From Rebecca billardiae RCC1528 (lineage: Eukaryota; Haptophyta): a DNA stretch of 64,000 bases. Below are positions 32,948-43,455 of the stretch, piece after piece. Both the position numbers and the translations under genes were made by a program. The stretch covers positions 2,418,001 through 2,482,000 of the forward strand of contig OZ251227.1 of the NCBI GenBank assembly GCA_965240325.2, in the 5' to 3' direction. Under the pieces are notes generated by a model, which saw only the letters and a list, made by a program, of their open reading frames with translations, made no database searches and was not told the origin of the DNA. The first letter of the stretch is position 1. Every line of letters begins with the position of its first letter.

Positions 32948-34561
32948 ATGCCTGCATCCAGGAAGGGATGCATGCGTAGGCCTCCCCATCGGTGGGTGCT
33001 ATCGGTCGGGCTGCCCGGTGCGCTGGTCTTGTTCCTCCTCTGGCGCGGTGTGCACGATCTCCGCGCGGTCCGGCTGTCAACGGAGGCAGAGTCGCGCTCG
33101 ACTACCAGCACTCGCGCGGGGAGCTTCAGCACCGGCACTCCTCCGGCGGCCGGAACCGAGCACGCTCGCCGCGCGCCTCTCGCGACGCCAGCCACCGCAC
33201 AGATGCTGCATTGGCTGACGTGCTTCGCAGACGAGATCGGCCCGCACATCCGCATTGGCATCGCGCAGGACATGGCGCACGGCGCGCGCCTCGCCTGGTC
33301 GACGCAACGCACCGCCGGGCTCGCCAGCATAGTCGTCGCAGCATCCGTCCGGTCGCTCGACCCAGCCGGCGCGATCAACGCACACGCGCTCCGGCTGGCT
33401 CTGGCAGGCGGGCGCGCGTTTCACGTCGACGCGGACAGCTGGGTGCGTCAATACAGCAGGCCGCGGGAGGGCTACCAGTCGCCGCTGGTGTCCACGGCCA
33501 CGCTGAGCACGCTGCAGCCGGACACGGAGTACGTGTACGCCGTCGTCAGCGCCGCGCCGAGGGGCGACGGCTGGTGCTGGTCGCCCGTACGCTCCTTCCG
33601 GACGGCGCCGAGCGCGCACGCTCCTCGGCCACTCACTCTCGCCCTCGTCGCCGACATGGGCGTGACGAAGGCTGCGCAGCGCGTCGTCCGGCAGCTTCGC
33701 GCGGGCGTCATGCGCGCGCACGCGCCGATCGAGCTGGTCGTGCACGCGGGCGACGTCGCGTACGCGCACTACTGGGACGGGCAGATGCCGCTGCACGAGC
33801 ACCTGCACGGCAAGGAGAGCGCGTGGGACGCGTGGGAGCTGCTAGTGCACCCGCTCGCCTCGCGCGTGCCGTACGCTGTCGCCGCGGGCGGCCATGACGT
33901 GCTCAGGGTGGACTCGTTCGCCTCTCGCTTTGCGTGGCCCTCCGCCCCGCAGGGCCGGGCGCGGCTGTGGTACTCGTTCGACTACGGCCCGTTCCACGTC
34001 GCGTGCATCTTCTCGGAGGACCCGGCGCGCCTCGCGCCGGACTCCGAGCAGGCGCGGTGGCTGAGGGAGGACCTGAGCGCACACGGCTGGGGCACGCCAG
34101 GGCGGGAGGCGCGGCCCTGGCTGGTGGTCGTCGGGCACACGCCGCTGTACACGGGGTGCAACGACAACGCGACCGCGTTGCGCGACAACCTCGAGCCGCT
34201 GCTGCTGAGGCACCGCGTCGATTTCATGGTCGGCGGCCACCAGCACGTGCATGAGCGCACGTACCCAGTCAGCTTCGGCCAAGTCGCACGGCGCGACTAT
34301 GCGCGGCCGCACGGCACCGTCCACCTCAACTGTGGGACCGGCGGCGGCAAGCTGTACAGCGCGCAACCGAGATGCTCGGCCGAGCGGCGCGGGGGCGTGC
34401 CAGCTATCGCCTACAGCGAAGGCCAGTGGGGCCACTGCGAGCTGAGCGCCCTCAATCAGACACACGCTCGATTTCGCTTCGTCGACGATGGGGGCTCTAC
34501 GTCAGCCCAGCGCGAGTTCATGCTGGAGCGTGACGACAGGCTGCTACGAGCCGCCGAATGA
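32948..34561 (+). CDS. Membrane-anchored purple acid phosphatase-like protein with an altered metal site
   Basis: 537 residues. A hydrophobic segment at about residues 17-33 (VLSVGLPGALVLFLLW) suggests a signal anchor. A beta-sandwich segment (LQPDTEYVYAVVS) precedes the metallophosphatase domain, as in plant-type enzymes. The five family motifs are seen in order: DMG (about 236), GDVAYAHYWD (about 267), GGHD (about 314), VVGHTP (about 395) and GGHQHVHERTYP (about 427). The third motif is normally GNH(D/E), where Asn is a metal ligand; here it is Gly. Activity may therefore be reduced or different. Known family role: hydrolysis of phosphate esters at acid pH, often phosphate scavenging. Confidence 0.85.
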   Translation: MPASRKGCMRRPPHRWVLSVGLPGALVLFLLWRGVHDLRAVRLSTEAESRSTTSTRAGSFSTGTPPAAGTEHARRAPLATPATAQMLHWLTCFADEIGPHIRIGIAQDMAHGARLAWSTQRTAGLASIVVAASVRSLDPAGAINAHALRLALAGGRAFHVDADSWVRQYSRPREGYQSPLVSTATLSTLQPDTEYVYAVVSAAPRGDGWCWSPVRSFRTAPSAHAPRPLTLALVADMGVTKAAQRVVRQLRAGVMRAHAPIELVVHAGDVAYAHYWDGQMPLHEHLHGKESAWDAWELLVHPLASRVPYAVAAGGHDVLRVDSFASRFAWPSAPQGRARLWYSFDYGPFHVACIFSEDPARLAPDSEQARWLREDLSAHGWGTPGREARPWLVVVGHTPLYTGCNDNATALRDNLEPLLLRHRVDFMVGGHQHVHERTYPVSFGQVARRDYARPHGTVHLNCGTGGGKLYSAQPRCSAERRGGVPAIAYSEGQWGHCELSALNQTHARFRFVDDGGSTSAQREFMLERDDRLLRAAE

Positions 34562-34791
34562 CCTCCCCGGTCCGGCCTTGGAGGTGATGACAGCCGCCAT
34601 CACTCATCAGTCAGGGTACCGCCGTACCGCCCTTCCTAGTTCCTGATGTGCATACGGCGGCGCTTGCTTCGGCTGGTGCCTGGTTGCCACTGCCGACCGA
34701 CGACGAAATACGACCGCGGAGAATTGGGCGACGAAAATTGCTGCGCTGTGTCGCTGTTGAAATTCTCGCCAAGCCGGCAAGCGCCATAAGC

Positions 34792-36624
34792 ATGGCCGTG
34801 GCGACCAGCAGTGGCCGCGAGCTCGCGGCGAGCATACAGGATCGCTTCGCGCAGGGGCCGGGCGGCTTTCCCGAGGCGAAGCGGCGGGCCCAAGAGCTCT
34901 TTCGGTCTCAACCGGCGCGCGCACGAGCCCTCGCGCTCGAAGCTGTCGACGCCCTCGTCAACGACCGCGCAGACGACAAGCCTGCCCGAAGGCATGACGC
35001 CATCTGCGCTATGCTGCTCGACGTGGCCTGCCAGGAGAGCGCGCCTCCGGCCGAGCCGGCGGAGGCGCTTCGGGCCGAAGCCGCCGCCCTGGGACGAGCG
35101 CACCCGACCCTTCTGCGCAAGCTCGCGGCCACTGCCAACATCAGCCTCGACACCGCGCTGATGCGCACGGTCGCTCTTGAGGCCGCGCACGAGATCCTGC
35201 GGGCGGGCGAGCTTCCCGCGAAGGAGGCGGCCATGCTGTTCGTCGACGCGCGCGCAAGCGCCTCCGAGATCGGCGAGCGCGTGTGGGGGCTGATCGACGC
35301 GCTCGTCGAGAAGCAGCAGTGGCCAGCGGCCACCGCGCTCGCGTCGCGCGACGGCGCCTGGGGCCGGCACGCCGTGGCGTGCTGCATGGCGCGCAGGGAG
35401 CACAAGCGAGCCATTCACTTCGTGGAGGCGCTCGATCTGCGCCCCCGCTCCGAGTTCGAGGAGCCGTACGTGGCGCTTGAGATCGGGCGCGTGCACTGGC
35501 TGCTCAAGAGCGGCCACGAGGAGCTCGTGCTGAGCGTGCTGCGCGACGCCGCGCGAGCCCTTGCCAGCGCGAGGCAAGCCTCGCCCTTGACGGGCACCGC
35601 GGCTGAGGGGTCGGCCCCCGCAGCCGACGCGTGGGTGCTCAGCGTGGAAGGCACCGTCGCGTTCGTCCGCCGCGTTCTTGGCATGGTGCTCGCCCACGCA
35701 AGCAGCGGGACGCGTCCGCACGAAGCCCCACAGCCTGCGCGCGAGTGCGAGGTGGCCCTGGCCGAGTCGCGCGCGCCAGTGGCGCAGGCACTTCTCCCGC
35801 CGCTGCTGCCGGCTGAGGCGTGCGGCTGGTGGTCGAGGGAGCTGGCTCCGATTCTCGCGCTGCCCGATCCCTTCGGCGCGAGCCACGACGACCCCGCCGA
35901 CGAGCGAGCCCTCGCGCTCCCGCTCGGTGACGAAGGCATCGCCGTCGTCGACGATGCGCACGGCGTGGACGAGCTGGCGCGCCGGCTGGCCGGCGCCACC
36001 GAAATCGGCCTCGACGTCGAGTGGCGGCCACAGAGCTTCCTCGCGCCGTCGCGCTGTGCGCTGCTGCAGCTCGCGCTGTGGGACCGCGTGTACCTCGTCG
36101 ACCTGCTCGCGCTCGTCGACGCCGGCGACGCGGCGACCACCGCCGCCCTCGACCAGGCGCTCTCGCGCTGCTTCCACGACGAGCGCACGCGCAAGCTCTG
36201 CTTTGGGCACGAGGACCTCCGCTCTCTGCACGCGTCGTACCCGCGGCTCCTCGCGTTCGCACCCGCGCGCGCTCGCGGGTGGGTGTGCGTGCAGAAGGCG
36301 TTCGGCGCGGCGTCGGCGTCCGGGGCGCTCTGCGCCGAGGACGGCTCGCCAATCGATGCGGCGAAGGCGAGGGCCAAGGGCCGGCAGCCCGGCCTCTCGA
36401 CCGCGTGCGAGCTGGTGCTCGGGAAGCCGCTCGACAAGTCGGCGCAGATGAGCGACTGGGAGCGGCGGCCACTGACACAGCAGCAGATGCGGTACGCTGC
36501 GAGTGACGCGCACGTGCTTCTGCGCCTGGACGCGGCGATCACGAGATCCGTCAGCGCACGGCCAGCAGAGTCGCTGCATTCGCCTGACACTGATGATGCA
36601 GCCCGCCTCGTCTCCTCGTCGTGA
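34792..36624 (+). CDS. Mut-7/EXD3-like DEDDy 3'-5' exonuclease
   Basis: 610 residues from the ATG at 34792 (no ATG further upstream in the open frame). The N-terminal 380 residues are helical, as in the Mut-7 family. The C-terminal exonuclease domain shows ExoI EIGLDVEWRP (about 405-414), ExoII LCFGHEDLRSL (about 469) and ExoIII YAASDAHVLLRL (about 568, DEDDy type with the Tyr). It also has the long insert GLSTACELVLGKPLDKS found in RNase D/WRN-like domains. Known relatives trim 3' ends of structured or small RNAs. It converges on the CCP6 gene, with 271 bp between the stop codons. Confidence 0.85.
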   Translation: MAVATSSGRELAASIQDRFAQGPGGFPEAKRRAQELFRSQPARARALALEAVDALVNDRADDKPARRHDAICAMLLDVACQESAPPAEPAEALRAEAAALGRAHPTLLRKLAATANISLDTALMRTVALEAAHEILRAGELPAKEAAMLFVDARASASEIGERVWGLIDALVEKQQWPAATALASRDGAWGRHAVACCMARREHKRAIHFVEALDLRPRSEFEEPYVALEIGRVHWLLKSGHEELVLSVLRDAARALASARQASPLTGTAAEGSAPAADAWVLSVEGTVAFVRRVLGMVLAHASSGTRPHEAPQPARECEVALAESRAPVAQALLPPLLPAEACGWWSRELAPILALPDPFGASHDDPADERALALPLGDEGIAVVDDAHGVDELARRLAGATEIGLDVEWRPQSFLAPSRCALLQLALWDRVYLVDLLALVDAGDAATTAALDQALSRCFHDERTRKLCFGHEDLRSLHASYPRLLAFAPARARGWVCVQKAFGAASASGALCAEDGSPIDAAKARAKGRQPGLSTACELVLGKPLDKSAQMSDWERRPLTQQQMRYAASDAHVLLRLDAAITRSVSARPAESLHSPDTDDAARLVSSS

Positions 36625-36895
36625 TGCTGCATGCGATATGAATTATGATGAATATGATGATGCTGCATTATTGCATGCTGCCCGCGGCTGCTGCACGGCA
36701 GCCCCAGCTGCCAGCACCGCGCGCTGTTTGCGCTCACTCTCCGCCTTCGATCCGTGCCGCGTGGCGCGTCGATGAACTGAAACGACGATACACGATGCTG
36801 CGCTGACGATGACGACGATGCTGATGCGATGCATGACTACATCAGACGACAAAGGCCATTGGTCGCGCAGCATCAGCCGGCCTGGCCTACGGCTG

Positions 36896-38968
36896 CTAGC
36901 CATCATCGTCGTCGTCCGAAGTTGGCGCCGTAGTCCAGTGAGACTCGGTCTGCCAGCGCGTGCGCGACGATAGTGCAGACGTGATGGACACTGCGTCCGA
37001 CGGCGCGCCCATGGAAGCCAGGCGTCCCCGAGCCGGCGGCGCTGAGGGCGCACGCTGCGGCGCCCGGAACGATGCCCGCCGCGCCTCGGCGGCTCTGATG
37101 ATCCGCTTGCTCGCCGCAGCGGTGGCGAGCATGGGGTCGCGCGCAAGCGACGCGCCGGCGCCCCGGCTCCCGGGCGCGGCCTGCGAGCCCAGGCTTGACG
37201 TCGCATCGGGCACAGAAGCGCGGCGCGCGCACGTGTGCCACGGCGGGGCGCTCGGGCGCGTGGGCCTCGGGGCGGCCGCGCCGCTCAGCGGCCGCGCCGC
37301 GGCCAGGCTGCCCCCATCGTGCTGGCTCGGCGCGCCGGCCCCGCCAGCGGCCAGAGCGGCAGCAGCGCACGAAAAGGGCGGCAGGCGGCGGCCGCTGCCA
37401 GCCGCGGCCGCGCGGTCGTGCCCCGGCTGCGCGGGCGGGGCGAGGGCGCGATCGACTCGGGCCGGATCGTCCGTCGCGTACCGAACAAGCGCCAGCCCCA
37501 CCTTGCGGCCGAGCTCGATGTACCCCGCCTGCGTGTACGCCGAGATCTGGCCGGCGTCGTCGCGCGCGCAGAAGAAGGAGACTTCGAGCGCGTAGCACGG
37601 CGCGCCGCCCAGCAGGTCGCTCATCACGCGCCGGCCAGTGCCCGCCTTGGCCGGGTCTGCGCAGAACTTGGAGTGCGCGAAGCTGAAGTCGTGCGCGACC
37701 TCGCCCAGCGCGCGCGGGAAGACCGACTCGCGCTCGAACTGCGCGGGCTCGTCGCTCGAGTTGCAGAAGAGAAAGCCGTTGGTCGCGGTCGAGTGCGCGT
37801 GCAGATCGAGAGCGAGCGCGGGCGCCCAGCGCTCGTTCGAAGCGTACCGCGCCATGAGCCGGCGCACCGCGGCGATGGTGGGCGCGGACCAGGTGCTCGG
37901 GCGCTGCCAGTGCCGGTTCAGGTCGAAGCCCACCGACGAGCACCTGTAGTTCCCGAGGAACACGCCGTCGGGGTTCAGCATCGGCACGACCTTCAGCAGG
38001 CAGCGCGCGCGCAGCGCGGCCGCCGCCGCGTCTTCGGAGAGAAGGAACGCGAGGAGCCCGTGCATCATGAAGGAGGCGGGCGTCTCGCCCGGGTGCACGC
38101 GCGCCGTGAGGAAGATGACGGGCGTCGGGGCGTCGCCTTCGCGCGCCGGCGCACCCGACGCGGCCACGATGTCCTTCGCGAGCAGCTGCGGGCTGCCGAT
38201 TGTGATCAGATCCAGCCTGCGGCGCCAGTTGGGCCGCGAGCGGCGCCGCCGCGGGGCGCGCGCGCGTGTGAGCGTGAGCCGGCGCGCGTGCGCGCGGCGG
38301 TGGCAGGGGCGACGGCGTGGGGTGCGCGCTCGGTGGCACCACGCGCGCACCTCCTGTGCTGAACCGTGCGGCAGAGGCACTCCCGCCGGTAGTGCGGCAG
38401 CCCGCGGCCGTCGAGCACGTGCAGCAGCCGCTGCAGGTCGGTGTACGTGTACGGGTAGCAGTACGCAAAGTAGAAGGTCTCGGCGCGGTCGAAGGCGAAG
38501 GCGAACGTGAGGACGTACTCGTTGTTGTGCCTGGCCGAGCGGTAGTAGAACACGTGCCGGTCTGCGAGCCGCTCCCACCGCGGGCGGCTGCTCGAGCAGA
38601 CCGTCGGCGTCATGCCTTCCCTGTACAGCGACTTGGTCTTGGAGTAGTTCGTGATGTGGAAGAGGCACTTCTGGCCGGCGTGCATGTTCGAGACCGCAAA
38701 GTAGAACCACACGCGGTAACGCGGGTTGAGCGTGTCGCCGCGTATGTGAATGTCCCAGTCCACCTGACTGACGCGCATCACCTGTTCGACCCCAACGCGA
38801 GTGCACGGAGCGCGCGGGCAGGGATGCATGGGCATGAGTGGCCATCACGCAGGGGCGCGATCAGGCGTAACCAGGGGCGCCAAGCTGCACCTCGCCAATG
38901 TTGCCCGACTCGAATGTGGCGTCAAACTCCAGCTGGCCCGGTGGGCGGCGCATATCGCGCGGCTCCAT
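36896..38968 (-). CDS. AGBL4/CCP6-like: Cytosolic carboxypeptidase 6-like tubulin deglutamylase (three exons)
   Basis: Exons: 38891-38968, 38351-38781, 36896-38216; introns of 109 and 134 nt have GT-AG ends and correct phases. The start ATG at 38968 is preceded by an in-frame TGA. Protein: 609 residues. The N-domain has FDATFESGNIGE, RVWFYFAVSNMHAGQ, NYSKTKSLYREGM and FAYCYPYTYT, all typical of the CCP N-terminal domain and nearest to CCP6. The M14 zinc peptidase domain shows HPGE (about 209), DLHAHS (about 304) and the catalytic Glu in LEVSFF (about 380). The last 190 residues are Ala/Pro-rich and unlike the animal protein. Known role: shortening of polyglutamate side chains on tubulin, in axonemes and basal bodies. 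Confidence 0.92.
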
Positions 38969-39156
38969 CGCTCAGGCGGGGTCGATCTGAGATCGCCGGC
39001 CGGCAATTCGGCAAAGGGCTGGAAACTAATGAGAATCTCATGGTGAACAAGCATGGCTGACCAACCTTGGGCTGACGACTCCCTGAGGCCTGACTCCCAA
39101 GCTTGCTGGGGCTCTTGTGCGCCGCCCGATCGTTGCGCTCGCACAACTGAGCATGC

Positions 39157-41676
39157 TCAGGAGCATTCGGGCAGCAGGCTGCCGAGCAGGGCGCCAACGC
39201 TGCCGGGCTGCGCGAGGTCAGCTTTGAGTAGCGCGCGTACGATCCTGTCGTGGCGCTCCGCCTCGTCCTGCGCGCTCGTTGCCGCGGCCGCCGCGATTGG
39301 CTGCTGCGACGCGATGCTCTGCCCGATCTCCGCGGCGCGCGCGAGGATCTGCTCGGGCACGCCGACGGCGCGCCCTACGTGCGCGGCAAAGCTCGACGTG
39401 CTCTGCCCGTCGATCATCTTGTACAGCAGGTGGACCGACTCTTCGGCCGCTCCGTCGACGCGCTCGACCATCGCCTGCATCGTCTTGGTCTGCAGCGGCA
39501 CACCGCGCATCGACGGCAGGTGCAGAAGCTCGGTGAAGTGCGTCGCGACGAGCAGCTTTGGGCGCCGCTCGCGCCGCGCGTCGAGCTCGAGCAGGAAGCT
39601 CGCGAGGAACGAGAGGCCGTCCGCAAAGTGCGTGCCCTTGCCAAACTCGTCGAGGATGAGCAGACTGCGCTCCGTGCTCGCGGAGAGCATGAGCGAGGCC
39701 TGGTGCAGGTCGAGCATGAAGGTGGACTTGGCGAGCGCGGCGCTCTCGCGCGTGAAGATGCGGCAGAGGATGCGGTCGACGACGCCGATCGTGGCGGACT
39801 GCGCGGGCACAAAGCTGCCGACCTGCGCGAGGAACGCGACGATGGCGACCTGCTTGAGCAGCACCGACTTGCCCGAGCCGTTCGGCCCGGTGAGCACGAG
39901 CGTGGACGGCGCGCCGGGCGCTCCGAGCGAGCAGTCGTTCGGGATGAAGTGCTCCACGTTCGGTCGGACCAGCGGATGCCACGCGCCGCGGAGCTCGAGC
40001 TCGCAGCCGCGAGTGAGCGTCGGTCGGCAGAGGCACAGGTCGTTCGCCGCGTGCGCGAGCGCGCAGAGCGCGTCGAGCTCGGCGAGCACCTCGAGCGACC
40101 AGAGCAGCTTCTCCGCCTTGTCCACGACCCGCTCCTCCAGCTCGCGCACGTAGGCGAGGTCATGGTCGATGATCTGGCTGAGGACATCGCCGACATGCAT
40201 GTCGAGATGTTTCATGGTACCGGACTTGCAATAGACACGGCCGTCGCCCGCCTGGAAGCCGTCCACACCCTGGGAAATGTCCGGCCGGCGCTCCTCCGGC
40301 AGCCGCTCGATCGCCTCAAGCAGCGCCGCGGGCGCCCGCATGAAGAACCCGAACTGCGGCACGTACACAGCCTTCAACTCAGCGAGCAGCTCGTCCGCGA
40401 GCCCGCCGAGCACACCGGACGCGGAGGCGTGCTCGAGTTCCGTACACTCGTGCAGCGTCGCGTCGAGGTCCCTGTACATCTGCATGAGCTGGTCGCGATC
40501 CTTATTGATGCCCTCGCTGATCACCACGCGCGAGGGCTCCGCCTTGCACGCCTCGAAGTTGACGCCCGACGCAATCAGCGAGCGCAGGCGCTCGAGCGAC
40601 GCAGCGACGTCGCTCGCCTCGAGAATCACGCGCAGCGCGCGCACCGCATGCGCTTCGCCCGCGGCCGGCGGATTGAGGCTTCTGAGGAGCTCGTGCACGC
40701 GGCGGAACGCCTGGCAGTGGTCCACGACCTCACGCAGGTCGCCCGCGCGCGCGCCGGCGGCGACGCGCTGCAGCGTGCGCCCCATGGCCTTCACACCGCC
40801 GAGTGCCTGACGCATGTGCTCGAGCAGCTCGCCGTTGCCCGCGGCCGTGAAGAAGGCCACCGCGTCGTGGCGCTCGGCGAGGATGACCTCGTCGTACGTC
40901 GGCGAGAAGAACCACGAGCGCAGCAGCACGTCGCCTGCCTTCGAGCGCGTGCGGTTCATCAGCGCGAAGAGCGACATGCCCTCCTTGGCGCGCCCGCCGT
41001 ACGCGCTCGGGTGCGAATGGCGCTCAAAGATCCCCAGCGACGTGAACGCGCCCGGGTCGAGCATCACGTTGCACCCGACGCTGCCTGGGACGATGCGGAC
41101 GATCGGCGGCGTGCCCTCACGCGCGAGGGACGCGAGAAGGCCGCCGACGGCGCGCAGCATCTCGCCGTCCTCGCGCAGCTTGGTGTAGTGGAACGCGCCC
41201 AGCTCGTCGTCCGGCAGCGAGTCCGGGCAGTCGGACGTGCGGAGGAAGCTGAGCGCGCGGCGCGAGGCGGCCACGGAGCACTCGGCCGGCTTGACGAGCT
41301 GCACGAGGTAGTGCCCGTCTGCGCCAGTGGCCACGTCGGTCGAGAGCATCTCGAGGAACGCCTCGTCCGAGGACGAGGGCGCGACCAGCACGGACGGGTC
41401 GAGCTCGCGCTTGAGCGCCTGGAGCTGCTCAAAGTGCGGCGCGCGCTCGGCAGCCTCGAGGCAGTGGATCTCACCGCCTTGCAGCCACGCGGCGCCGAGC
41501 CGAGAGCTCCGCGCTGTCTTGTGCCACACGACGCATAGCGGCGTCTCGGTGCGCTCTGGCTCGTCGTCGCCGTGGATGTTCGACGGAGCCGCTTCGGGCG
41601 CGAGGCCATCCTCGGCGCGGGGCGCGCTCGGGCCTGGCGCGTCCTCGACGTCCTCAACGTCCATCGGGGAGCTCAT
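39157..41676 (-). CDS. MSH5: Meiotic MutS homologue MSH5
   Basis: 839 residues (usual length is near 830) in one exon; the ATG at 41676 is the first in frame. The stretch NVMLDPGAFTSLGIFER...EGMSLFALMNRT is characteristic of MSH5 rather than MSH2-4 or 6. Walker A is TGPNGSGKS (about 591), Walker B LLILDEFGKGT (about 668), followed by ATHFTELL and the C-terminal helix-turn-helix region. The mismatch-recognition domain I is absent, as expected. Known role: with MSH4 it forms a clamp that stabilises meiotic recombination intermediates. The gene lies upstream of CCP6 on the same strand; the methyltransferase-like density of this block suggests no operon. Confidence 0.93.
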   Translation of the reverse strand: MSSPMDVEDVEDAPGPSAPRAEDGLAPEAAPSNIHGDDEPERTETPLCVVWHKTARSSRLGAAWLQGGEIHCLEAAERAPHFEQLQALKRELDPSVLVAPSSSDEAFLEMLSTDVATGADGHYLVQLVKPAECSVAASRRALSFLRTSDCPDSLPDDELGAFHYTKLREDGEMLRAVGGLLASLAREGTPPIVRIVPGSVGCNVMLDPGAFTSLGIFERHSHPSAYGGRAKEGMSLFALMNRTRSKAGDVLLRSWFFSPTYDEVILAERHDAVAFFTAAGNGELLEHMRQALGGVKAMGRTLQRVAAGARAGDLREVVDHCQAFRRVHELLRSLNPPAAGEAHAVRALRVILEASDVAASLERLRSLIASGVNFEACKAEPSRVVISEGINKDRDQLMQMYRDLDATLHECTELEHASASGVLGGLADELLAELKAVYVPQFGFFMRAPAALLEAIERLPEERRPDISQGVDGFQAGDGRVYCKSGTMKHLDMHVGDVLSQIIDHDLAYVRELEERVVDKAEKLLWSLEVLAELDALCALAHAANDLCLCRPTLTRGCELELRGAWHPLVRPNVEHFIPNDCSLGAPGAPSTLVLTGPNGSGKSVLLKQVAIVAFLAQVGSFVPAQSATIGVVDRILCRIFTRESAALAKSTFMLDLHQASLMLSASTERSLLILDEFGKGTHFADGLSFLASFLLELDARRERRPKLLVATHFTELLHLPSMRGVPLQTKTMQAMVERVDGAAEESVHLLYKMIDGQSTSSFAAHVGRAVGVPEQILARAAEIGQSIASQQPIAAAAATSAQDEAERHDRIVRALLKADLAQPGSVGALLGSLLPECS

Positions 41677-41995
41677 CTCGAAGCCGGCGCCTTGACGCTT
41701 GCCCGCTGGGTGGAAGGATCCGCCGGTCGGCGTGGGCAGGCAGCGCGTCCGCCGCCCAGTCAAGTCGCGCTGCGCCAAACGACTGTTGGCTGGGTCGGAC
41801 TCCGGATGTTCTGAATGTCCGGGTGCTCAGCCGCTACTGTAAACTGTACCGTCTCGCGAGCATCTCGATCGCAGATCTCGCGGCACCCGGGTCCCGGCGG
41901 CGGCGGCAGCCGCGCGAAGGAATCGGCGTCCCGTCTGACGAGAGCCCCGTCTACTCCGGGGTGGTGGCCGTGTTGCACGAGCGCTCGTGATTGAG

Positions 41996-43157
41996 ATGGC
42001 GACAGTCCTAGAGACCGAGGGAAGCACACCAGGGGGACGTGTGCGCCTTGAGCACCCCAGTGGCGCATGCGTGGAGCTGGCGCGCTTCGGTGCGCACATC
42101 CTGAGCTGGCAGACGCCTGCTGCCACGCCTGGCGCACCAGCTGTGGAGCGGCTGTGGATGTCGAAGCTCTCCGCGATGGACGGCTCGGCACCGATCCGAG
42201 GCGGCATTCCGATCGCTTGGCCGCAGTTCGCTGACGTGGGCTCGATGCCGCTCCACGGCTTTGCGCGAGAGCGCGTCTGGTCGGTGGGGGCGGCCAAGGC
42301 CGCCGCAGATGCATCTGACGAGGCGACGCTCGAGATGCGCTTGGCAGCCGACGAGGCGACAACGAATGGCACGTGGCGCAATCCCGCGGTGGCCGCGTTT
42401 CCCCACACGTTCGAGCTCACGTACGTGCTCTGCACACGCGCAGTCGCATTTGCGTTCGCCCGCCCACGCGCGCGCGGCACACGCCATTGCATGTCTCAGT
42501 GTCTCACCCCTCCACACGCATACCGCGTGCACGTGGTCCGCGTGCAGGCTCAAGATCGGCCTCACCGCATCTGCCCTGACCCTGCAGCTGAGCGCGAAGC
42601 ACCTGGGACCGACCGAGACCGCGGGCGACCAACCGCTGGCCTTCACGGGCTGCCTGCACACCTACTTCCGCACAGCCGACTCCACGCAGGTGCGCGTCGG
42701 CGGCGAGGGCGCGGGCTCGCTGCGCGGTCATCAATTCGTCGACAAGGTGGATGGCTTCAAGACCAAGCAGCACGGCGATGAGGACGGCGGAGACGCCCTC
42801 GTCGTCGAGAAGGCGTCGCTCGCGTCCAGCGGGTACGTGGACCGCGTGTACACGCCGCCAGCCATCCCGGCCACCGAGACTCGCACGATCCCGCTCGCCG
42901 TGGGGACTGGGCTGGATGCGTCGAAGCCAGAGCAGGCGCACGCGTACACGCTCGAGCTGAGTGGCTCGTGGCCAGACGTGGTCATCTTCAACCCCTGGCT
43001 CGAGGGCAAGAAGGGCGACAAGGGGCCCGACTTTGACGACGACGGGTACAAGTACATGATCTGCGTGGAGCCAACCATCGCGAGCGCCCCCATCTGCCTC
43101 GCGACGGGAGCGGATTGGGTGGGCACGTGTCGCATCGTGATCGACGGCACCGACTAA
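41996..43157 (+). CDS. Glucose-6-phosphate 1-epimerase (two exons)
   Basis: Exons 41996-42420 and 42548-43157 around a 127-nt intron with a strong GTACGT donor and GTGCAG acceptor; the junction restores FELT|LKIGLTA. Protein: 344 residues. Diagnostic residues of the aldose-1-epimerase superfamily, hexose-6-phosphate subgroup: RGGIPIAWPQF, LHGFAR with the catalytic His, FTGCLHTYF with a second His, VIFNPW, and the catalytic Glu in CVEPT. Known reaction: interconversion of alpha and beta anomers of glucose 6-phosphate at the entry to glycolysis and the pentose phosphate path. No targeting peptide, so probably cytosolic. Divergent from MSH5 with 319 bp between starts. Confidence 0.92.
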
Positions 43158-43455
43158 TGGCCAGCGCTACATCGGCTCGCGCCATCGCATGTATTCGTCG
43201 TTTAGTAGTATCGTGTCGTTACCAGTCTCATCATGCATCAGGCTGACGACTCACCAGTCACCAGGATTGTCATCATGCTTAAGACTTAACTACTACATTC
43301 GTTCGCTTAGCTGTTAAGTAGTGCAACCGTCCGGACCCGAACGGGACGAAACCTGAATGAAGATCCGGTAGATCCTCGATCGAATGCGCACGATGGGGTC
43401 CTCCACGACGGGCTCGTCGTGGCGATTTGAGATGATGTGATTGCGGGATTGCGAG

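Noticed and set aside
36625-36895. Small gene between the convergent exonuclease and CCP6 genes
   Set aside because: Only 271 bp of GATGATG-rich DNA with no convincing frame.
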